Shown here: in pieces, positions 17,690 to 27,410 of the stretch
How positions within the stretch are numbered: position 1 is the stretch's first letter
How the letters are laid out: the number at the start of each line of letters is the position of its first letter
The notes under the pieces: generated by a model
What the model saw: the letters and a program-made list of their open reading frames with translations, nothing else
Told to the model about the DNA's origin: nothing
The model's database searches: none
Program-made: the position numbers and the translations under genes
Origin: Echinicola vietnamensis DSM 17526
GTDB lineage: Bacteria > Bacteroidota > Bacteroidia > Cytophagales > Cyclobacteriaceae
Reading direction: 5' to 3'
Length of the DNA stretch: 64,000 nucleotides
Assembly (NCBI RefSeq): GCF_000325705.1
Contig: NC_019904.1
Location: 5,067,501 to 5,131,500 of the forward strand

Positions 17690-19249
17690 TCACCATCCGT
17701 CATACTCCAACTCAAACCGGCTGAAGGTGCCTTTACCATCTCCTTCCACGAAAAGCCCCGGTTTTACGCCCCATTGCCAGAATTCCAGAAAGGCGCCGTT
17801 GAGCGGACTGTTTTCTGTTTTGGCAGGGGAAAGTGCCTTCCACTCCCCGCCTTTGGTTCGGTAGGCAAAACGCACCAAGTGCCCCTGTTCTACTTGCCCA
17901 CGGAGGCTTACCGATTCGGTCTCCACGGCTACCGCCTCTCCCAGCGGGCTGTATTCTCCATTTCTTAATTCAAACACCTGCAAACGCCCCTCCTTCAGAC
18001 CTATGCCCAGCATATTGGCATGGGTACCGTACAGCATCAGCCCTTTGAGGTGATCGCCCTCGTTGGGCAATTCCGCCACCACTTGATAGGCCGGCTTTTC
18101 AGGCACCACACAAAGTGCCGTGGCCCAGGCCTCTTGCTTCAGGCTGCCCGACAACTGCATCTGTCCATCGTCCACTCTTGTGGAGGGTTGGTTGCTGGCC
18201 AGGTCCCAGCGCCACCAACCCTCGAGCTGGTCCCCATCAAAGTTATCGTCAATGGAAAGTGGGGCCACACCACCGGTACTGTCCGCCATCAGGTCCACGG
18301 TCTTAAAGTAGGGCCAACCGGACTTTTCGTCCCAATAAAAAGGGCTGAGCAGTGCTGACCTGCCCATATAGGGAAATCCTTCGGTGGCATAGGCATGGTA
18401 GAGGTAATACCATTCGTCCTGTCCCGTGGATACTGGCGTACCATGTCCGGGGCATTTCCAATCGCCAAAATCGGTCAGGATGGGATTTCCGGTGTATTTT
18501 TCCCAAGGCCCTTCCATCTGCTTGGCCCTGGCCACGCCGACCTTGTAGTCACAGCCGCCCCCACAGCAGGCCGCTCCGGAATACAGCAGGTACAGGTACT
18601 CCCCCTGCTGCACGATGGATTGCCCTTCTATTCCGCCACGCTCCCAAGTGTCCGTCTCTGCGGTCACGACCGTAAAGGCATCCCCTTCCAGCTGGAGGCC
18701 ATCGGCAGAAAGCTTTGCCCCCAGCAACTGGATAGGCCGCTCAGGATCAAGGCCATAAGCCTTCCAGGTAATGTACAACTGCCCATTTTGGTCAAAGACA
18801 TAGGCATCGATGCTTTCCGAGCCCCATTCGATCAGCTCTCCATGGTCGGTAAAGCCCTTACCGATATCAGTGGTACTGGCCACGCCGATACAGGAAACGC
18901 CATCCTTCCGCCGCGCGGTATAATAGCAAAAGAACTTACCGTCCCGGTAAAACAGCTCGGGAGCCCAGAAGCTGCCCATGGTCCAATCCGGTGCCTCCAT
19001 GAACACGTAGCTTTCAAATTGCCAGTTTTCCAGGTCGGTAGAGGAATAAATGGGATAGATCGGTGCCCAATCGTTGGAGGTACCACAGGCGTAATAGGTG
19101 CCGTCCACCCGAATTACCGAAGGGTCGGGAAATTCTCCCCGTATGATGGGATTTTGGATGGACACGGGTGGCTCAATGACTTCTTCAGTTGTTTTCCCTC
19201 CGCAGGCACACAGCCATACCAGGCATAAAAAGAGGACAGGTTTATTCAT
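17690..19249 (-). CDS. Glycoside hydrolase family 43 lipoprotein
   Basis: A 519-residue protein with a lipoprotein signal (CLVWLCACGGK) followed by a five-bladed propeller of GH43 type. The three expected acidic residues are visible: Asp42 in FPDPSVIRVDGTYY, Asp148 in SESIDAYVFDQNGQLY, and Glu208 in RGGIEGQSIV. The C-terminal 170 residues form a beta-sandwich-like accessory module (from about 345). Family members remove arabinose or xylose from plant or algal glycans. It stands alone, not next to a susC/susD pair. A Cys-rich turn (GAACCGGGCDYKVG) follows the catalytic Glu. The catalytic set looks intact, so activity is likely, but the sugar specificity is unknown. Confidence 0.9.
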   Translation of the reverse strand: MNKPVLFLCLVWLCACGGKTTEEVIEPPVSIQNPIIRGEFPDPSVIRVDGTYYACGTSNDWAPIYPIYSSTDLENWQFESYVFMEAPDWTMGSFWAPELFYRDGKFFCYYTARRKDGVSCIGVASTTDIGKGFTDHGELIEWGSESIDAYVFDQNGQLYITWKAYGLDPERPIQLLGAKLSADGLQLEGDAFTVVTAETDTWERGGIEGQSIVQQGEYLYLLYSGAACCGGGCDYKVGVARAKQMEGPWEKYTGNPILTDFGDWKCPGHGTPVSTGQDEWYYLYHAYATEGFPYMGRSALLSPFYWDEKSGWPYFKTVDLMADSTGGVAPLSIDDNFDGDQLEGWWRWDLASNQPSTRVDDGQMQLSGSLKQEAWATALCVVPEKPAYQVVAELPNEGDHLKGLMLYGTHANMLGIGLKEGRLQVFELRNGEYSPLGEAVAVETESVSLRGQVEQGHLVRFAYRTKGGEWKALSPAKTENSPLNGAFLEFWQWGVKPGLFVEGDGKGTFSRFELEYDGW

Positions 19250-19607
19250 AGGTTTATCGATTTAGTAGGTAAATATAAAGATATCCTGCCAAACTGCAAC
19301 ATCGCCTGGGGTACCAACTAAAAAATCCTGAAATGAAAAGGTTCCCGTTGGTGGCCACCTGTTATCGGTTCTCCCGCTTAGGAATTTTCCGGCCCATGGA
19401 CTCCTTGCTTTACAAGCAAAGAATATGCTTTGGGTCGAACCGGTAAGCTGGGCAATAAAGGTAAAGTGCTCCCACTGCGGACTGTAGTTGACAACCTTTT
19501 AATTCCTTACTGGCGCAGGGTAAAATTATTGTAACGCAAACAAACCTCATCACCAAAAGTGTACCTGTTTCCCTTGTTCGGCTCTTGGATAGCATAGTGA
19601 AGAGGGC
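19250..19607. other. Gene-free gap between GH43 and JAB-domain genes
   Basis: This 358-bp gap has no frame with recognisable protein features. It should hold the promoter of the leftward GH43 gene in its left part. I see no strong hairpin or repeat in it. Confidence 0.5.
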
Positions 19608-20072
19608 CTAAAGCCCTCCCATGTCGGCAAATGAATAGTAACCCTCTGCGGTCAATATGATATGGTCCATTACCGGCAGATCCAACAGTTTTCCGGCCTT
19701 GGCCATCCTCTCGGTCAGCTGGGTATCCTGTTCGCTGGGCCGGAGGGTACCACTGGGGTGATTGTGGGCAAGGATCATGCATGAAGCAGACGCCTTCATG
19801 GCCGCTGCAAAGATCACTTTCAGGTCCACTACGGTACCGCAGGTTCCACCGGAAGAGGCGTTGACAATGCCCAGTACCCGGTTTGCCCTGTTGAGCAGGA
19901 TTACCTTGAACTCTTCGATGAATTCCAGTTTGGATGCGTCCCAGTTTGCCCTGAGCACTTTGGCGGCACCTTGGGAGGAAACGACCTGTGGCTTGTCTGA
20001 CATCTTGGAGTTGGGGCGGTAGCTTAGGGTAATTTCGGCTACGTGGCTGAGAACGGTGTTGTTGGTATCCAT
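19608..20072 (-). CDS. RadC-like JAB/MPN domain protein
   Basis: A 154-residue protein consisting of the RadC C-terminal metalloprotease-like domain only. The metal-site motif ILAHNHPSGTLRPSEQD (H-x-H-x7-D class) is intact, preceded by EFKVILLNRANRVLGIVNASSGG. The helix-hairpin-helix part of full RadC is absent, as in the short copies common on integrative elements and islands of Bacteroidota. Its biochemical role is unproven even in well-studied relatives. Its placement next to an IS4 copy and a truncated gene supports an accessory-region origin. Confidence 0.88.
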   Translation of the reverse strand: MDTNNTVLSHVAEITLSYRPNSKMSDKPQVVSSQGAAKVLRANWDASKLEFIEEFKVILLNRANRVLGIVNASSGGTCGTVVDLKVIFAAAMKASASCMILAHNHPSGTLRPSEQDTQLTERMAKAGKLLDLPVMDHIILTAEGYYSFADMGGL

Positions 20073-20371
20073 AACATTTCATGTTTAAGGTTGAAAATTA
20101 ATTATGGAAGCCCTTCCGCTTACGGGCAAACAAGGCCAAGTGGCAACGGAATAAAGGAAGGTACGGTGGGAAGAGTGGTGTTTATGCCGTAAGCTCATGG
20201 CCGCCCTGCCGCCCGAAAGCTAACTTTGTGGAATGATTAATGGTCAAACCATACCCTACTTTATGAAGGTAAGAAAAACCAACCCGTGGTGGATGCCATT
20301 GCCTTATTGTACCATCCGGTCAATATACAATATAAACTAAAATGATTCCTTTGTTATAATCAGTACAATGC
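20073..20371. other. Gene-free stretch between JAB gene and IS4 end
   Basis: About 300 bp with no supported gene. It holds the upstream region of the leftward JAB gene. I searched it for the missing 5' part of the LuxR-type regulator whose 3' part flanks the other end of the IS element and did not find receiver-like coding sequence. Confidence 0.5.
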
Positions 20372-20431
20372 TGTCCTAAATAATTTTTGATTTACTCTTT
20401 GGTCTGTATTTGAAATCAAATTGGGGACATA

Positions 20432-21551
20432 TTAAGGAGTTTGAGCAAACAGATCCCCCTGTACTATTTTCAGGGGTGGTTTTTCGGGTTCCGTAAATGG
20501 GCTATCAAGCCATTTTTGCAGTTCGATTTTCAGGAATATATTGAGCCGGATAAAGGCCATCAGATTGGACAGGTGCCAGCCGAATTTAGTTGTTGCCTTC
20601 ATGACTTTGATCAGCAGGATGGTGATCAAAGCCGTCCATATCTGGATCATTACTGCATTTTTAGAGGTTCCGATAAAGGTTTTGATATGCAATAGCTGCT
20701 TGATGTCCCGAAAAAACACCTCAATCTCCCATCTTGATTTGTAGAGGTCCCCAATGGGCTGGGCCGCCCAGGCAAAGTTGTTGGTGATCAGTTCAATGGT
20801 CTGCCGGTTTTCCTCATCCCACACGGCCACTCTTCTGAACCTTCCCTTATACTTGGTTTTGGATTGTGGGTTGGTCAGTTCGATTTCTTCGTCCTTGAGC
20901 ACATGTTGGGCGGTTGTTTCGGGAAGCTCCAGTTCTTCGACGGTACTGATGGCAAGGTTTCCCTTGTGCCTGATCACGAAGAACACCCCTTTGCTGGTCC
21001 CAGACGTTGAGTATGGGGAAGTCATTGTAATACCGGTCGGCGACGATCACCGAGCCCTTTTCCAATGGAATGTCGTAAGCTTCTTTATTATCCCCTAAAC
21101 TCCCCTCGGTAATGTTCACGTAAACAGGGAGTTTCCCGTCATATTCCAGTAGGGTGTGCATCTTTACAGCTCCCTTTTTGGTACGAAAAGTAGCCCAGTC
21201 AAACACCGAAAGACAAAGGCTGATCACCGTGCCATCGAGCAGGTAAACGGAGACCTTGATCCTGAGTTTGGACCTCCTGACAGCTGCCTGCTGTCCCAAA
21301 CTTCCCAGTAGGGAATAGTAAAGGTCCCTGAACAAGTCCGAATCCCTTCGTTTGTTCTGATAGCTGATACTTGATTTGGAGGGGGCTTTGGCAATACCAA
21401 GATGGTTAAGGTTCCCGGTAGCAGACCGGAGTCCGTTGGAAATGTCCCTTACCGAGGTGCTCTTGGCAAAATGGCAGAACAACATCGAGACAAGATGCGT
21501 CCAGCGGTCAAATCCCTTGCAGCCCTTACCGGTTTGCTTTTCCTTGGCCAA
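20432..21551 (-). pseudogene. IS4 family transposase, single frameshift
   Basis: The first part (from 21551) reads KGCKGFDRWTHLVSMLFCHFA and continues through LLDGTVISLCLSVFDWA (first catalytic Asp) and VIVADRYYNDFPILNVWD (second Asp). The second part (to 20432) continues as SKGVFFVIRHKGNL, then ELITNNFAWAAQPIGDLYKSRWEIEVFFRDIKQ, with the YREK-like motif holding the catalytic Glu. The two frames join at about 21000, where GACCAGCAAAGGGG contains one extra base relative to GACAGCAAAGGGG that would restore Asp-Ser-Lys-Gly. Except for this base the protein appears full length. Inactivation, or a sequencing error, is more likely than programmed frameshifting because no slippery site is visible. 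Confidence 0.88.
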
Positions 21552-21612
21552 TTTCTTGAAAATTGATCGGTCTATCTTTTTAATAATCTGTGAAAACTAT
21601 GTAATATTAAAC

Positions 21613-21680
21613 ATGAGAGGTTCGTGTTTTTTGGTGCAAACCCAAAATAACTTTTTTGGGCAAAAAACAGAACCTCTCAT
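21613..21680. repeat. Long inverted repeat at the 5' end of the IS4 element
   Basis: ATGAGAGGTTC (21613-21623) followed by one unpaired G and TGTTTTTTG (21625-21633) is complementary to CAAAAAACA (21661-21669) and GAACCTCTCAT (21670-21680). Inside the loop CCCAAAA can pair with TTTTTTGGG. The structure lies between the terminal inverted repeat and the transposase start. It could block translation from transcripts entering the element, as known for IS10-type elements. Confidence 0.6.
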
Positions 21681-21695
21681 TTTTTATTTAGGACA

Positions 21696-21983
21696 CTATT
21701 GATAAAATGTCTAAAAAATCTTGAAAAGGGTCGATTTTATATTTGCCCGGAAATACAGGAGATCCTTGCTTCCTATGAAAGGATAAAAAAAATACCATTG
21801 GCCCCAAGGGAACTTGAAATATTACAGCTGTTTACCCAGGGTTTTTCAATCGACAGGACAGCAGAGTTGGTTCATCTAAGCCGGCACACCATTGTTTCTC
21901 ACAGAAGGAAAATGATGAAAAAGACAGGGAGCAAGACCATCCTGGAACTGCTCGCATTCTCGCAAAAGCATGGGTTGATCTGA
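21696..21983 (+). pseudogene. 3' remnant of a LuxR/NarL-type response regulator
   Basis: The frame is open from the IS end and encodes LIKCLKNLEKGRFYICPEIQEIL, which matches the linker that follows a receiver domain in NarL-type regulators. A complete LuxR helix-turn-helix follows: LAPRELEILQLFTQGFSIDRTAELVHLSRHTIVSHRRKMMKKTG. The only usable start is a TTG at 21699 inside the linker, with no ribosome-binding site, so the gene has lost its receiver domain. The IS4 end lies exactly at the break. The DNA-binding domain itself is intact and could be expressed if an IS promoter reads outward, but this is not shown. Confidence 0.8.
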
Positions 21984-22021
21984 CCATAAAAACTCGAAAC
22001 CCAACTATACGGTCCCTTAAA

Positions 22022-22354
22022 ATGAATACCAAAGAAGACAGGCTGATGTCTTTCTGGTTGCAATTTCAAAAAGGATCATATCAACTTGTCTTTCTATATC
22101 CCTGCCACACCATGATTACTGATTTCAACAAAAAAGAATTTGTCCATATCCAATATTTAGGAGAAACACCTTCAAGACCTGGTAACATATCCCCAATTAT
22201 CCAGGTAGGGTATTTGGTATTGTACAATCATGTTGATATCGAATCACGATTTGTGATAGAGGATACGCATGAAAGGATTTTCCATCAATTCCAATTAAAT
22301 GATGTCCATCATAAAAGCATCGATGAACTTTTCCGGATTCTAATTGACTCCTGA
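22022..22354 (+). CDS. Hypothetical protein
   Basis: A 110-residue frame beginning MNTKEDRLMSFWLQFQKGSYQLVFLYPC and ending SIDELFRILIDS. The sequence is even in composition, with plausible alternating strand and helix segments, and no membrane helix. I do not recognise the family. It begins 38 bp after the regulator remnant in the same direction and may be part of the same old transcription unit. The surrounding DNA is gene-poor, so it could also be a relic. Confidence 0.4.
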   Translation: MNTKEDRLMSFWLQFQKGSYQLVFLYPCHTMITDFNKKEFVHIQYLGETPSRPGNISPIIQVGYLVLYNHVDIESRFVIEDTHERIFHQFQLNDVHHKSIDELFRILIDS

Positions 22355-23473
22355 CCACTTGATAGATGAATTGATGGGATTATACCGGCCAAACCTATTT
22401 TTCTCAATATTTGGGCACGCCAATCCTATTACCAAACTATTTTTGGGAGCCGCTCGAAATTATTTCAGCCCCCCTTTTTACCATTCTGAATTCGATGTCG
22501 TTTTGCCTACCTTTCACCTTCCATATTGTTCATTGGGTGGACATGCCCATTCAACCTAAAAGTAAGTTGCATGATTACTTGATATTACCTCAAATGATAC
22601 CATTCCAAAAAATCCCCCATTATAAAAGGCTTGTTTCCATTATAACAAAGTATTTATAAGTTAAGATCTGTTGTATGGACGGGTTTATTTTTAAACTTCT
22701 CCCCTGGGGGCATCATGGAGGTATGCTGCATGGAAAAATATTGACCGTTAAGGAATTGAAATAGGTACTGGCTAGTTTTTTATAAGCCTGGATAAATCTA
22801 ATCATGAAAGGCCGGTAGCTCAAACAGCTTCAAAGTATTGAAAGATGTGCACGGTCCTGTATCGGGACATAATGGCCAAGACCTATCCTGCCGAAAATAG
22901 AGTTCGCCATAAGTTAATTATTATTAAGCAATGAAAGGAAAGAAGTGGACGTGAAAAGTTACCTTAATGGTAGCCTCTCCCCTAATTGCTTCATGCTTTG
23001 GTCTACCTCGGTGCTCCAGCAGGGCAGAAGACCGGTGGAGCAAATCCTGAAAACCTACCGTAACCCCACTCCCTTTCAACGGCCATCAATTGAACCATTC
23101 CGCTAATATCACGGAATGGAAAAACCTTTGGGCCTTTCGCTGGAAATAAGATTTTCCAGGAAGGCACTGGTCAAAGAAGGCAAGGAATTTCCGTCCTTAG
23201 AAGAATCGGTCCTCCATTTCAATTGCTCCGCACCAAAGGTCTGACATATCTGCACGAGGCCGTACATACACAGTAATAACCGTACCGTTTACGTTTTATG
23301 TCATTTTATCGTCAACAAAGCCTTTTTGTCGGGCAAACGTAGGAATCGCTTCCTTAACATCTATCAGCCATTTACTATGGATGGCCCTTTGGTGGGCCAT
23401 TGAACCTTTGCGGCTTGGCACGAATGCAAAAAAATCACCACTATACGGGATTCATGGCACCTCCCATACTTTC
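22355..23473. other. Gene-poor stretch
   Basis: About 1.1 kb without a frame showing protein-family features. Short frames at 22344-22659 overlap each other in different phases and look like chance or decay. A perfect hairpin, ATGGCCC (23381-23387) with GGGCCAT (23394-23400), lies 74 bp beyond the stop codon of the leftward PAS protein and could end its transcript, although no T-run follows. Confidence 0.4.
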
Positions 23474-26400
23474 CTAATTCTTGTAAAATGTTTCGGACAG
23501 GTATTTTTCTACGGCCTGGACTTCTTGGTTGATCTGGTGTACAATAGCATCGAGATTGCCTGCGGCAATGGATAAATTCGACAGTATTTCCCTGTCCACT
23601 GGACACCCAGCCTGCAACAGACTGGTCAACAGCATTATATTGCTGAGTGGGGCCCTTACAAGATGGGATTGTTTCCAGGCTATTTCCCGGAGTTTCCTGT
23701 TCTGTTCAGCAATGATGTCCATATGTTTTCTGGTTTCCGAAACATCTTCTATGGCACCCACCGCGCGTGTAGGCCTTCCTTCTTTGTCACGGATGATATA
23801 ACACCTGTCCTTCACGTAAAGGAGCTCGCCTTTCTTGTTCCTGACTCTGTACTCCATTTGCCAATAATGCTTATCCCTGTTTCCACATACCAACATATAA
23901 CTTTTCCAGACTGCATCGCCTGCAACGACATTCGTCAGCCAAGAATTGTTTATTGAAAACCTTTCCTTTTCCCTGTACGCTACCAAATGGGTCAAGGCCC
24001 CGCTCCGGAGGATTGATCCTGATTCATGGTCAATGTCCCATATCATTTCCCGGGTAGCTTTCATGGCCAGGCTAAAACGCTCATTGTTAAGCTTTATCTT
24101 ATCCTCCGATTCCCTTTGTTCGGTAATGTCCTGCACCACTCCCTCTATCATCGTCGGGTTTCCCTCATCGTCCAACACCAGGTTTACTGTCTGGGCAACC
24201 CAGCGGGTAGTTCCGCATCCCTTAAGGATACGGTGGACAAATTTAACCGGACCTGAATTTTTCAACCTATCCAACGGAACGTTTTCCATCAAATGTCGGT
24301 CGTGTGGATGGAACCTCTCCAAGACCTTTTCATAGGTGGGCTCAAACTCCCTGGGGTCCACTCCAAAAATCCGATAGGTCTGTTCCGACCATTCCGAATT
24401 CGTTTCATCCCAATTCCTGCTCCAATACCCCAGTTTTGCAATGCGCTGGGCACTATCCAACCTGCGATAGGCATTTTTGAGTTTGTATTGGGCCTTTTTG
24501 CTTTCGGATATATCTTGGCCCATGCAATAGAAAACCTGCTCTCCTTTGCTGAAGTTTTTTTTCCACGCCACCCATTTTTGATCCCCGGCACGGTTTTTCA
24601 TGGCCACTACCAAAAAGTCGGACCTGTCCAAGGGATCAAGGAAGGAAAGTAACCTTTCCGAATCTTCCCCCACTGCAAAACTGTCAAGTCCCTTTCCCAC
24701 GACATCCCTCCTTTCCTTTCCCAGGACCCTAGCGAAGGCCGCGTTGCAACGAATGACTTTACCGTCTGGATCAACTATGGCCAAAAGGTTGCTGGAAATC
24801 CCCATAAACTGGAGCAACTCTGCTTCCATGAGCTTGTTCTTGACCGTTGCCCCAACTTGCAGGCCAATCTCCTGTAAGTACTTTTCGTGATGATGGAAAG
24901 CGTGGGCCGTGCCAGAGGTAAACACGAGGAAAACCCCTATTACCTCCGTGCCATGAACAATGGGAATGCCCATTCCGGAATCGAGCCCAGCTTCACGTGC
25001 ATCTCCGGATCTCAAAAACAACGGGTTGTTGGCCAGTCCTTCCCAAATCTGGACCGAAGAGAATTTCCAAACGTGCCCTGGAAGGCCTTCTCCCTTTCTA
25101 ACCTGGTTCAAGGTACCTTTCTTTGCATTGAAAGGTTGTGTCCTAGATTTCCTACGGGCGGTTGTATTAAGGTACAACCTACTGCCGTCCTTGGACCTGA
25201 GCCATACCTCCCCCAATTCGCCCCCGGTATGGATCAACAGTTCCACAAGCCCCCTTTTCATGGAGGCATCCAACTTCCCCGGTTGTCCCATGGCATAGGA
25301 TACCCTGAACATTAGGTCTTTCATTTCTTCATGATGTATGGCCCTGGAGATATCCCGAAGGCTTCCCACGATCCTCAAAACCTTTCCTTTTTGATCCCGG
25401 ATTGCACTGCAAAAATCCAGCACGTGGGCATAACTTCCATCGGCCCGACGGAAACGATAGGATAACGAGAGGTTCTCCTTGTATGGAGAACTGATAAATC
25501 CATCCACCAACCATAGGACCTTCTCCCTGTCTGCGGGATGGATCCTGTCCTTCCAAAACCCGTATGGGTATTGGGTACGGTAGGGATCATCATCACCAAA
25601 AAGACTCTCAAGGGCGCGGCCCATCCTGGTAACCATCCCCGTTTTCATGTCCATATCATAAATATGGTCCTTCGAGGCCAATGCTGCCAACCGATAGCGC
25701 TCGTTGATCATTTTTGCATTTTCCTGTTCGACCTTCAGTTCGGTAATTTCCACCATGTTTAGGACGGTGCCTCCAACTCCGGCAACTCCGTGCATATCAG
25801 ACAGGTTCATTTCAAGCCACCGTGGCCTGTCTTCCTGCTCGAATGCCCTGAAAGCCTTCAGTTTCACCCGGCCCTTTTTTCTCACCTTTTTAAGCTTCTC
25901 CGAAACCATTTCCCTATGGGATTTATGGACATGCTCCAGGAAAAAGGTCCCGATGAATTCCCCCGGATTTTGCCCAAGGAGGTTGGCACAGGAAGGACTG
26001 AAATAATCTATTCTTCCTTCACTGTTGAGGATGGCGATCAGTTCGCTGCTTCTTTCCACCAGGGCCTTGAACTTCCTTTCGTGTAAGTGCCATACGCCAA
26101 GGGACCGGAATTTTTCCACCAAACCTGACAGTGAACTACCGATGTTGGAAAGCAACAGGTCTAGTAACTTTCCATATGGGTGCCTTTTCCCCAATAAAAC
26201 CAGATAACCTGAACGGTTTCCTTCGGATAATATGGGAACAACCATCATCAGACCGTCCATGGTAACTTCGGGAAGGACCTGGTCGAGCTCTTTCCTGTAT
26301 GGATGTCCCGGTCCATAAGCGCCTGGTCCGACACAATGCTCCAACTTGAAGGGGGCTGTCCCTAATCCTGGGGACAGGGCCCTGGTAGGAAAATCATAAG

Positions 26401-26965
26401 TCTTTACCGTCCATGTTGGGCCGGTGCCAACCGCCTCATCCGAAACCTCGAGAAAGTATCCTTTTTCTAGCCCCCATGGCTCCCATAACATCGAAAATAC
26501 GGATGTGACCGCCTCATCGGCACATGATGCCTTTATCAATTGCCTGTTAATCCCTTCCAGAAATTCTAGACCTTCCCTTTGCCCGGTCACCCTTTCCCCA
26601 AGGCCTTCATGATGGGTGATATCCACGGCGATCACCAATTCGGCATCCTTTCCCTTGAACCTAATTTTGCTTCCCTTTGCCTTGACCTTCCTCAGTCTCC
26701 CGCCCTTTTCCAGGTGCAGGTCCACACGAACTGTTCTGTCACCGGCTTCGGGGCCTTGTTTTTTTTCCCTGGTGTGCATCATCGCCGCTCCACTGGAGGG
26801 GAAGATCTCGGCTATGGTCATCTCCATGAATTCTTCTTTGGTATAGCCATATTGCACAACGGCTTCCATGTTCACGGCCAAAAAACGAAGGGTGGAAGGG
26901 TCATATACCCACATGGGAATTGGGGACACTTCAAAAATGTCATCATCCATTGTTTTTTGTTCCAT
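23474..26965 (-). CDS. Multi-PAS/GAF sensor protein ending in a DHp-like segment, no ATPase domain
   Basis: A 1163-residue soluble protein. In order I see PAS (about 7-115), GAF (about 130-290), PAS (about 300-415), PAS with a PAC segment (about 425-545), GAF (about 550-700), and three more PAS units (about 705-1080). The end reads NRKLREIAWKQSHLVRAPLSNIMLLTSLL, which resembles a histidine-kinase dimerisation/phosphoacceptor helix with its His. The protein stops about 60 residues later, so no HATPase domain follows. Such PAS proteins with a DHp end and no catalytic domain occur in Bacteroidota, and their output is not established. It lies 50 bp downstream of a degenerate receiver gene, in the same direction. 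It may sense redox or small ligands in the cytoplasm. Confidence 0.85.
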   Translation of the reverse strand: MEQKTMDDDIFEVSPIPMWVYDPSTLRFLAVNMEAVVQYGYTKEEFMEMTIAEIFPSSGAAMMHTREKKQGPEAGDRTVRVDLHLEKGGRLRKVKAKGSKIRFKGKDAELVIAVDITHHEGLGERVTGQREGLEFLEGINRQLIKASCADEAVTSVFSMLWEPWGLEKGYFLEVSDEAVGTGPTWTVKTYDFPTRALSPGLGTAPFKLEHCVGPGAYGPGHPYRKELDQVLPEVTMDGLMMVVPILSEGNRSGYLVLLGKRHPYGKLLDLLLSNIGSSLSGLVEKFRSLGVWHLHERKFKALVERSSELIAILNSEGRIDYFSPSCANLLGQNPGEFIGTFFLEHVHKSHREMVSEKLKKVRKKGRVKLKAFRAFEQEDRPRWLEMNLSDMHGVAGVGGTVLNMVEITELKVEQENAKMINERYRLAALASKDHIYDMDMKTGMVTRMGRALESLFGDDDPYRTQYPYGFWKDRIHPADREKVLWLVDGFISSPYKENLSLSYRFRRADGSYAHVLDFCSAIRDQKGKVLRIVGSLRDISRAIHHEEMKDLMFRVSYAMGQPGKLDASMKRGLVELLIHTGGELGEVWLRSKDGSRLYLNTTARRKSRTQPFNAKKGTLNQVRKGEGLPGHVWKFSSVQIWEGLANNPLFLRSGDAREAGLDSGMGIPIVHGTEVIGVFLVFTSGTAHAFHHHEKYLQEIGLQVGATVKNKLMEAELLQFMGISSNLLAIVDPDGKVIRCNAAFARVLGKERRDVVGKGLDSFAVGEDSERLLSFLDPLDRSDFLVVAMKNRAGDQKWVAWKKNFSKGEQVFYCMGQDISESKKAQYKLKNAYRRLDSAQRIAKLGYWSRNWDETNSEWSEQTYRIFGVDPREFEPTYEKVLERFHPHDRHLMENVPLDRLKNSGPVKFVHRILKGCGTTRWVAQTVNLVLDDEGNPTMIEGVVQDITEQRESEDKIKLNNERFSLAMKATREMIWDIDHESGSILRSGALTHLVAYREKERFSINNSWLTNVVAGDAVWKSYMLVCGNRDKHYWQMEYRVRNKKGELLYVKDRCYIIRDKEGRPTRAVGAIEDVSETRKHMDIIAEQNRKLREIAWKQSHLVRAPLSNIMLLTSLLQAGCPVDREILSNLSIAAGNLDAIVHQINQEVQAVEKYLSETFYKN

Positions 26966-27015
26966 AGTTGTATTGCGGGATTGTGGAACCGGTATTATTC
27001 CGGGTCCGGATTAGC

Positions 27016-27387
27016 TCAGTTAGCGGAAGGAGAACCTACCAGTTGGACCAACCTTTTTTCAAAGGCCATTGCAGAGGACATTTTTTTAAGGTAATGGACT
27101 TTTGGCCAATTGTCAAGGCCATGCATATAGTATCCCAAATCATCGGGATATCCAAGCACGAGAACTGGTATACCAAAGGAACATAAATACCTGATCAAGG
27201 CCATGTCCCCTGAAGTGTGGCATCCGTTGGATACATCAAATACTACCAACTTCACAGAGTCCCAACAGACTTCCTGGACATCAGTTCCCATATCGACCGC
27301 TTCGGCCTGATATCCGAAAAGACCAAGGATCTCGCAAATATTATCTACAAATTTCGGGTTCCTTCCCGTTACCTTAATTTTAACCAT
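27016..27387 (-). CDS. Degenerate receiver-domain protein
   Basis: A protein of 123 residues with the length and strand/helix rhythm of a response-regulator receiver: KIKVTGRNPKFVDNICEILGLFGYQAEAVD, VKLVVFDVS (with the Asp at the end of the third strand), IPVLVLG and VHYLKKM (with the conserved Lys). The acidic pair that normally follows strand one is replaced by TGRNP, and the Thr/Ser after strand four is Gly, so Mg-dependent phosphorylation is doubtful. I place the start at the ATG at 27387 because AAGGAAGGGGAG sits just before it; a longer frame from 27423 lacks such a site. It lies between a Cys-rich small frame and the PAS protein, probably as one operon. Confidence 0.7.
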   Translation of the reverse strand: MVKIKVTGRNPKFVDNICEILGLFGYQAEAVDMGTDVQEVCWDSVKLVVFDVSNGCHTSGDMALIRYLCSFGIPVLVLGYPDDLGYYMHGLDNWPKVHYLKKMSSAMAFEKRLVQLVGSPSAN

Positions 27388-27410
27388 ATCTCCCCTTCCT
27401 TTAATTTTCC

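Larger units (their letters stand above)
20372..21695 (-). mobile_element. IS4 family insertion sequence with frameshifted transposase
   Basis: The ends are marked by matching terminal sequences TGTCCTAAATAA at 20372-20383 and its complement at 21684-21695. Similarity may extend outward through CAAT two bases beyond each. The internal gene encodes an IS4-type DDE transposase in two frames. I see no clear target-site duplication, which fits a rearranged or old insertion. Inside the transposase-proximal end a long inverted repeat (21613-21633 with 21661-21680) is present. Confidence 0.85.

Noticed and set aside
20990..21010. Programmed ribosomal frameshift in the IS4 transposase
   Set aside because: No slippery heptamer or suitable downstream pairing is seen, and IS4 transposases are normally single-frame.
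22344..22659. Short plus-strand frames of 71 and 82 codons
   Set aside because: They overlap each other in different phases and lack any family feature.
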